Shown here: positions 15,893 through 21,706 of the stretch, one piece after another
Layout: each line of letters starts with the position of its first letter
Numbering within the stretch: the stretch's first letter is position 1
Source: an uncultured Eubacterium sp.
GTDB taxonomy: Bacteria; Bacillota; Clostridia; Lachnospirales; Lachnospiraceae
NCBI GenBank assembly: GCA_910585745.1
Contig: CAJUFM010000045.1
Coordinates: forward strand, 1 to 24,103
Direction of reading: 5' to 3'
Length of the DNA stretch: 24,103 bases
The notes under the pieces: model-generated
Seen by the model: only the letters and a program-made list of their open reading frames with translations
Told to the model about the DNA's origin: nothing
The model's database searches: none
Position numbers and translations under genes: made by a program

Positions 15893-18058
15893 TTATTCAG
15901 CAATCTCAATAGCGTCTCCCACATTTTGAACGACAAATTTTTCCGGAGAATTTCCCGTCAGAACTTTGCTTCTCGCATCCGGCTGACTGGTTCCCACATA
16001 TATTTCGTAATCACAGTGCTCCAGAACCTTTACCCCCTCTTCATTATAGAGAGCAAAATCCGCATCTTTCAGTGTCAAAGTGATCTCTCTGCTCTCTCCC
16101 GGTTTCAGCGCCACCTTCTTCAACGCCTTGAGCTGATAATTTGGAGCATTTTCCAGGCAGGCATGTATGTAGACCTGTACGGTTTCGGCACCTTCCATAT
16201 TTCCAGTATTCTTTACTGTCGTCCGCACCGTAACACTCTGACCTGCCGCTATCCTGTCCCCGGAGATCTCTGTGCCGTCCAGTTCAAATTCTGTATAGCT
16301 CAGACCGTAGCCAAATGGATAGAGCGCCTCATTTTTCATATAACGGTAGGTTCTGTTTTTCATGGAATAATCTTTAAAATCTGGAAGTTCCTCCGATGTG
16401 CGGTAAAAGGTCACCGGTAATTTTCCTTCCGGAGAGCTCTCTCCAAATAAGATATCGGCAATCGCCTTTCCGCCTCTCGCTCCCGGATACCAGCCCTGGA
16501 GGATCGCCGGTATGTGTTCGTCTGCATAGGGAACAGCAAGGGCACTTCCTGAAAGGAGAACGAGAACAACCGGTTTCCCGGATTTCACCAATTCCTCCAA
16601 TACTTGCTGCTGCAGTCCCGGAAGATTAAGGTTCGGCTTATCTCCGCTGGCAAATTCGTTTCCCTGATCTCCCTCTTCCCCTTCAAGGCTTGCATCCAGT
16701 CCCAGACAGGCAATGATCACATCCGATGCATCTGCTACAGCACGAACTTCCGACATACGGTCATTTGCCTGGGCCAGTCCCTGCATGCGGTCCCTGCAGA
16801 GATGACATCCTGCAGAATAGAGTACTCTTGCATCTTCTCCCACATAACGCTGAATCCCCTCCAGAATGGTTATGTACTCCGATGCCGTCCCCTCATAATT
16901 TCCCACCAGTGCTTTCCGGTTGTTGGCATTTGGTCCCACCACACCAATAGTCTTATAGGCTTTCTTATCTAATGGGAGAAGCCCCCCTGAGTTCTTCAAC
17001 AGAACCGCACTTTTCCTTGCTGCCTCTTCATTGAGTTCTTTATGTTTATCGCAGTCAACCACGCAATAATCAATGGCATGATAAGGAACCTTTTCTTGTG
17101 GGTCAAAGAGTCCCAGTTTCATTCTCGTGGTAAAGAGTCGTTTTACGGCACGGGTAATGGTTTCCTCCTCTACCAGTCCGTCTTCCACTGCCTTTAAAAG
17201 ATTGCCATAAATATTACCACAGTTCAGATCACAGCCTTTATTCATGGCAAGGGCAACACTTTCTACAGGTGTAGATGTCACCATGTGATACTCATGGAAG
17301 TCCCGGATCGCCCAGCAGTCCGATGTGACATGCCCATTAAACTGCCACTCTCCCCGCAGTATGTCTTCCAACAGTCTGGCACTGCCACAACAGGCCTCGC
17401 CGTTGGTACGGTTATAGGCACCCATGACCACTTCCACACCAGCTTCCTTTACACATGCCTTAAAAGCCGGAAGATAAGTCTCTCTTAGATCCTGCTCACT
17501 GACCACTGCATTGAAACTATGTCTTTCATCCTCCGGACCGGAGTGAACAGCAAAATGCTTTGCACAGGCAGCAACCTTCATATATTTTTCGTCTTTCCCT
17601 TGCATTCCTTCAATAAACCGTACCCCCAGCCTGGACGTCAGATAAGGATCTTCACCAAAGGTCTCATGTCCACGCCCCCATCTCGGATCACGGAATATAT
17701 TTACATTTGGTGACCAAAATGTCAAACCTTTATAGATATCATAATCGCCATACTTCTGCTGCGCATTAAATTTGGCACGCCCCTCATCCGAGACAGCTTC
17801 TGCGATATTTTCTAAAAAATCTTCATCAAATGTGGCAGCAAGTCCGATCGCCTGCGGAAAAACGGTAGCTGTACCTGCCCTCGCCACACCGTGAAGCGCT
17901 TCATTCCAATAATTATATGCCTTTACATCCAAACGGTCTATGGCAGGTGCTCCATGAAGAGTCTGGTATACTTTTTCCTCCAGTGTCAATTCAGACACCA
18001 GCGCCTCCGCTCTCTCTTCAAAGGATAATGATTCATCCAGATATTTTTTATCGCTCAT
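15893..18058 (-). CDS. Glycoside hydrolase family 3, probable beta-xylosidase
   Basis: This enzyme removes non-reducing terminal beta-linked sugars from oligosaccharides, and here probably xylose from xylo-oligosaccharides left after GH67. The ATG at 18058 gives 721 residues; the upstream TTG (18070) is part of the TTGGAG Shine-Dalgarno. The catalytic TIM barrel has KHF (167-169) and the nucleophile Asp247 in VTSDCWAI; the SDC variant is common in xylosidases. A GH3 C-terminal domain follows (LEGEEGDQGNEF), then a fibronectin-III-like domain (about 600-690). No signal peptide, so it is cytoplasmic. Beta-glucosidase activity remains possible; the xylosidase call rests on its neighbours. Confidence 0.88.
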   Translation of the reverse strand: MSDKKYLDESLSFEERAEALVSELTLEEKVYQTLHGAPAIDRLDVKAYNYWNEALHGVARAGTATVFPQAIGLAATFDEDFLENIAEAVSDEGRAKFNAQQKYGDYDIYKGLTFWSPNVNIFRDPRWGRGHETFGEDPYLTSRLGVRFIEGMQGKDEKYMKVAACAKHFAVHSGPEDERHSFNAVVSEQDLRETYLPAFKACVKEAGVEVVMGAYNRTNGEACCGSARLLEDILRGEWQFNGHVTSDCWAIRDFHEYHMVTSTPVESVALAMNKGCDLNCGNIYGNLLKAVEDGLVEEETITRAVKRLFTTRMKLGLFDPQEKVPYHAIDYCVVDCDKHKELNEEAARKSAVLLKNSGGLLPLDKKAYKTIGVVGPNANNRKALVGNYEGTASEYITILEGIQRYVGEDARVLYSAGCHLCRDRMQGLAQANDRMSEVRAVADASDVIIACLGLDASLEGEEGDQGNEFASGDKPNLNLPGLQQQVLEELVKSGKPVVLVLLSGSALAVPYADEHIPAILQGWYPGARGGKAIADILFGESSPEGKLPVTFYRTSEELPDFKDYSMKNRTYRYMKNEALYPFGYGLSYTEFELDGTEISGDRIAAGQSVTVRTTVKNTGNMEGAETVQVYIHACLENAPNYQLKALKKVALKPGESREITLTLKDADFALYNEEGVKVLEHCDYEIYVGTSQPDARSKVLTGNSPEKFVVQNVGDAIEIAE

Positions 18059-18130
18059 ATTTTTCTCCAATCTTGATCCATAATACTGATATTGTTCCCT
18101 TTTCCCATATATCCCGGATATTTTAAAACA

Positions 18131-18170
18131 GGGCTGGACAAAACAAACTACCGTCTGTTCTGGTCAGCCC
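18131..18170 (-). terminator. Terminator-like or attenuating hairpin after the binding-protein gene
   Basis: On the minus strand GGGCTG (18170-18165) pairs with CAGCCC (18136-18131), with further pairing of AGAACA to TGTTTT inside, and is followed by TGTTTTAAAA. The T-run is short, so this may be partial termination, lowering GH3, GH67, uxuA and uxuB expression relative to the binding protein. It shares the words CTGGACAA and AACAAACTAC with the repeat block at 19666-19796. A smaller CCTGT/ACAGG hairpin sits next to the stop codon (18185-18200). Confidence 0.45.
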
Positions 18171-18203
18171 CACTATTTACTTACCTGTCAATCAACAGGC
18201 AGA

Positions 18204-19637
18204 TTATTTAGAATGAGAAGCTGCAAAATTCTCATACTTCTTATTCATATCGTCGATTACTTTATTCCACTGTGAAGAAACTTTTTCAATCTGCTTTGCT
18301 GGCGTTGTAGCACCTGCGTATACACTATAGCAGAAATCACCATAATCAAGCTCACCAAGCATTGGCAGATAGGAGGTCTGCTTGCGCTCTGGTTCTCTCA
18401 TCATGGTCAATGTCTCATCCACCGCACGCTCATCTCTGAACTGCTCATAATATGGCTCTTTCCAAGCCTCTTCAAGATCAAATTCCGGTGTAGGCTCTGT
18501 GTAAAGATCATAAGCAAATGCAATCTTCTCTGCCTCTTCCGGCTCATAGCAGCTAGGCATTACAATAATGTTGTCGTTTGGTGTTGAGCAGTTGGTTGCA
18601 TCCTTATTCTTTTCATTGTATGGGAACATAACAAATCCCCAGTTATCTTCCATGGTAGCAAATGCACTGATCTCATAAACCTCAGATACCTGCATTGCAA
18701 CTTCACCATCACGGAATGCGGCTTTATACCAATCCCATGCTGCTCCGTCTGGTTTCGGCTTAATATAACCTTCATTATAAAGGCTCATGCCCCAGTTCAT
18801 AGCCTCAAGGAATTCCTTGGTTCCGCTTTTATTTTCATATTTTCCTTCTTCATTCACATCAACAAATGTTGCATTGTTGTTTGCTGCACACATTGGCAGA
18901 TAATATTTTGAGAAACTTGCCAGCGCATACTGATCTGTTTTTCCATCTCCGTCTGCATCAACTGTAAGCTTCTTACAATACTCTTTAAACTTAGTCCATG
19001 TCCACTTACCAGATTTCTGAAGGTCGTAAGGCTCATCCTCTTCAATACCTGCTTCTTTCAGCATACGCTTGTTAAAGAATACACCTCCACGCGGCTCTGC
19101 CTCAGGATTCATTCCCCAGATACCATTTCCGATGCTCATAAGCTCGACAACGGTCTGATTCCATTTTTCTTCTTTGAAATCAAGTTCCGGAAGAGTGGAA
19201 AGGTCATACATAAGTCCTTTCATAAGCGGAGCAGCAACCTTCTCCTGATACAGATAGTGCAGCTGACATTCCGGACTCTTAGACATTACACCATTTACGT
19301 ATTTTTCCTGCTGATCCTGGTAAGAAAACTTCGTCTCACGCTTGATCTTGAAATTGTATTTGTCCATGATTTCCTGTCGGTAGTCCTCTGTTGCCCTTGC
19401 ATACTCAGACTCTCCAACCTCTTCAGATGTATACCAGTCTCCGATGGAGATTGTCATTCCACCGAGGTCGTCAAAAGTCTTTTTCTGTGATGACTGTTCC
19501 TCTTTGTTTTCCTCATTTTTAGATCCGGGATCCGGTTTTGCAGGATCGTCATTTTTATCGCCGCATCCACTGAGACATCCAACAGTAAGTACAACAGTAA
19601 GACCCATTGCAAGCAATTTTTTCATATTTGCTTTCAT
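18204..19637 (-). CDS. Extracellular sugar-binding lipoprotein of an ABC importer
   Basis: This is the solute-binding component of the importer, a lipid-anchored protein that captures the oligosaccharide outside the membrane. The product is 477 residues. The N-terminus has lysines, a hydrophobic stretch and the lipobox LSGC with Cys25 as the lipidation site, then a charged linker (about 26-52). A typical family-1 solute-binding fold follows, with an EF-hand-like calcium loop VDADGDGKTDQYA at about 206-218 (DxDGDGxxD). The ATG at 19637 has a very strong AAAGGAGGT 7 bases upstream. It lies downstream of both permease genes, an inverted order for such operons, and is preceded by the multi-hairpin block. 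The ligand is inferred from the neighbouring GH67 and GH3: glucurono-xylo-oligosaccharides. Confidence 0.9.
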   Translation of the reverse strand: MKANMKKLLAMGLTVVLTVGCLSGCGDKNDDPAKPDPGSKNEENKEEQSSQKKTFDDLGGMTISIGDWYTSEEVGESEYARATEDYRQEIMDKYNFKIKRETKFSYQDQQEKYVNGVMSKSPECQLHYLYQEKVAAPLMKGLMYDLSTLPELDFKEEKWNQTVVELMSIGNGIWGMNPEAEPRGGVFFNKRMLKEAGIEEDEPYDLQKSGKWTWTKFKEYCKKLTVDADGDGKTDQYALASFSKYYLPMCAANNNATFVDVNEEGKYENKSGTKEFLEAMNWGMSLYNEGYIKPKPDGAAWDWYKAAFRDGEVAMQVSEVYEISAFATMEDNWGFVMFPYNEKNKDATNCSTPNDNIIVMPSCYEPEEAEKIAFAYDLYTEPTPEFDLEEAWKEPYYEQFRDERAVDETLTMMREPERKQTSYLPMLGELDYGDFCYSVYAGATTPAKQIEKVSSQWNKVIDDMNKKYENFAASHSK

Positions 19638-19665
19638 AATTTTTACCTCCTTTGATTTTTTTATC

Positions 19666-19796
19666 GTTACACGCTGTCCTGGACAAGACAGCGTGGTAAC
19701 AAACTACTTTTGCATTCGCTCCGCCTTCGGCTTCGCTCATGATGTTGCTCATCCCGAGTTTTGCAAAAACTCGCTGATAAGTCCGCCAGGACTTAT
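19666..19796. repeat. Multi-hairpin REP-like intercistronic block
   Basis: Between the MalG-type permease stop and the binding-protein start lie at least three inverted repeats: GTTACACGCTGTC pairing with GACAGCGTGGTAAC (19666-19700, 13-bp stem with one bulge), CGAGTTTT with AAAACTCG (19755-19773), and ATAAGTCC with GGACTTAT (19777-19796). A G+C-rich CGCTCCGCC/GGCTTCGCTC segment (about 19717-19738) lies between. None is followed by a T-run on the minus strand, so they are not classic terminators of the operon. They could stabilise the 5' end of the binding-protein mRNA after processing, as intercistronic hairpins do in other sugar operons. Function is inferred. Confidence 0.6.
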
Positions 19797-19800
19797 TTTG

Positions 19801-20799
19801 TCACATCTTGATACCTGACTGGCTCAGACTTTCTACAAAACCTTTCTGAGCAAAGAGATAGATGAAGATCAACGGTATGATCACCATCAAAGTTCCCGTT
19901 GCGATCATTCCCTGGGAATATGCCGTTGTCGCCTTTTTCGCGATTCCGCGCACATCCAGGTAACTATCCAGTGCACCAGCTATGTTGGCAAGCTTGGCAG
20001 ATAGAATTGCGAAATCTGACTTCAGGAACAGATTGGAATAAAAAGAATCTGTCCACTGCCATACAAAGGCAAACAGGAAACATGATGTGATAATTGGTTT
20101 TGCATCCGGAAGCATGATCCTTACAAAGGTTGCCACCTTGCCACATCCATCCACATAAGCGGCTTCTTCTAACTCCTTTGGAATACCGCGGAAGAACTGG
20201 CGGATCATATAAATATACAGACCACTCTTGAGTCCCATACACCCCAGACACATCAGTGCATAGGGGGTTACTGTCCCCAATAGATTCAGCGGCTTTCCAG
20301 TGATCAGTTTAAATATACCAAAAACATCAAAGTAAGCAAAATTCAAATAAAGAGATGACTGGATCGTGGACGGCGGAACGAGGATTACAAGAATCACTGC
20401 ACCAAACCACAGACCTTTTAAAGGAAACTTATATCTGGCAAACCCATATCCCACCAGTACGCAGGAAATGATCTGAAGAACACTGACCATCAATGAGATC
20501 AAGCCTGTGTTCAAAAGAGACTGCCAGTATTTCATAAGATATCCGGCAATTTTGTAGTTATCCAGAGTAAAGTGCCTCGGTATGGCAACAATCGTTGAAT
20601 CGTATAAGTCCTGTTCTTCCATGAAACTCAGCGAGACCTTATTCAACAATGGCTGCAGAATCATAAAACATAATCCAAACAATAATACCGCACGTATAAT
20701 CTTATAAAAGACTCTAAACGATACTTTTCTCAATAGGTACCCGTTGGATTTTTTGTTTCGTTCGATAAAGGTTTTAAATTTATTCTTCTTATTATTCAT
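19801..20799 (-). CDS. ABC sugar permease, MalG type (CUT1)
   Basis: One of two membrane subunits of the importer. The product is 332 residues with about six transmembrane helices, starting after a Lys/Arg-rich cytoplasmic N-terminus (about residues 1-30). The EAA loop, which docks the ATPase, reads EELEEAAYVDGCGKVATF (about residues 214-231), followed by RIMLPDAKP. The C-terminus LFAQKGFVESLSQSGIK is typical of MalG/LacG-type permeases. The ATG at 20799 overlaps the end of the MalF-type gene by 8 bases, so translation is coupled. No ATPase gene is nearby; Gram-positive sugar importers of this class often share one MsmX-like ATPase encoded elsewhere. Confidence 0.93.
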   Translation of the reverse strand: MNNKKNKFKTFIERNKKSNGYLLRKVSFRVFYKIIRAVLLFGLCFMILQPLLNKVSLSFMEEQDLYDSTIVAIPRHFTLDNYKIAGYLMKYWQSLLNTGLISLMVSVLQIISCVLVGYGFARYKFPLKGLWFGAVILVILVPPSTIQSSLYLNFAYFDVFGIFKLITGKPLNLLGTVTPYALMCLGCMGLKSGLYIYMIRQFFRGIPKELEEAAYVDGCGKVATFVRIMLPDAKPIITSCFLFAFVWQWTDSFYSNLFLKSDFAILSAKLANIAGALDSYLDVRGIAKKATTAYSQGMIATGTLMVIIPLIFIYLFAQKGFVESLSQSGIKM

Positions 20800-21706
20800 A
20801 ATAGTACACCCTCTTAGAAATAATCAGCGAAATGATACCAAGTATGATAATTACACAAAGGAAATATACCCAAGCCATCGCCGAACTAACTCCATAATTC
20901 AACTTTGTTACCTCTTCGGAAATCTTCGTCATAACCGTGTTATCTGTCTTTAAGAAGAAGTCGATTACGGTATACACTACGTTTACGAGTATCATTGAGC
21001 TAACCATTGGGAACGTAATCTTCCAGAAACTTTCCCAGGCAGTACATCCCTCGATCTTCGCCGCTTCAAACATACTGGGCGAGATCGTCTGCAGAGCAGA
21101 GAGGAACATGATGATCTGAATACCAGAAGCAATCGCTATGTTATAAACCTGATTAATGATCATAAATACATACTCAAACATCTTCGACATTGGACTGCTG
21201 TCTGATGTCACCAGTATACTTTCCAGCACTCCGGTGACGCTTGTATCAGTGGAGGTTTCTGAGATAACCTCCTTCATATCGCTTAACAGTGCGTTGTTGT
21301 ACTCAACACCTACGATGACACCGGATGAAAGGATCACCGGAAGGAAGAAGATAGCACGAACGGCACCTCTTCCTTTAAAATTCTGATTCAGTAACATTGC
21401 AATAAAGAAACTGAAGATCAAAGTAGCCGGCGTATTGAACACCATTGTCGTGAGCTCGCTGATCAGATACGGCACAAATTCTGCATCCACCGTAAAAGCA
21501 TGCATATAGTTTTTAATACCTACCCATGTCATACTAAAACCAGCGGCATCAGGATCCGGTTTTACTTCATTAAATGTCATCATCAGGGACTGTCCCAGAG
21601 GAACAACCATAAACAAGATAAATCCCAGGATAAAGGGAAGAATAAACAAGTATCCCGCAATGGCATTCTTTTGTGCAAGTGTCTTTTTCTTCTTTTGCTT
21701 TTTCAT
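20792..21706 (-). CDS. ABC sugar permease, MalF type (CUT1)
   Basis: The partner membrane subunit, 304 residues. A Lys-rich N-terminus precedes a first transmembrane helix (GYLFILPFILGFILFMVVPL, about residues 19-38), with about five further helices. The EAA loop reads FEAAKIEGCTAWESFWKITF (about residues 218-237). The short extracellular stretch between helices is rich in Ser/Thr and Asp, as in many oligosaccharide permeases. The ATG at 21706 directly abuts the TAA of the upstream gene (21709-21707). Shine-Dalgarno-like purines in the last codons of that gene serve it. The 3' end overlaps the MalG-type start by 8 bases. Substrate is inferred from the cluster. Confidence 0.93.
   Translation of the reverse strand: MKKQKKKKTLAQKNAIAGYLFILPFILGFILFMVVPLGQSLMMTFNEVKPDPDAAGFSMTWVGIKNYMHAFTVDAEFVPYLISELTTMVFNTPATLIFSFFIAMLLNQNFKGRGAVRAIFFLPVILSSGVIVGVEYNNALLSDMKEVISETSTDTSVTGVLESILVTSDSSPMSKMFEYVFMIINQVYNIAIASGIQIIMFLSALQTISPSMFEAAKIEGCTAWESFWKITFPMVSSMILVNVVYTVIDFFLKTDNTVMTKISEEVTKLNYGVSSAMAWVYFLCVIIILGIISLIISKRVYYYE

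Noticed and set aside
19555..19752. 65-residue minus-strand frame MSNIMSEAEGGANAK...
   Set aside because: It overlaps the start of the binding-protein gene in another frame and mainly translates the hairpin block; it is probably a translation of the repeat, not a gene, although similar frames might occur wherever the repeat does.
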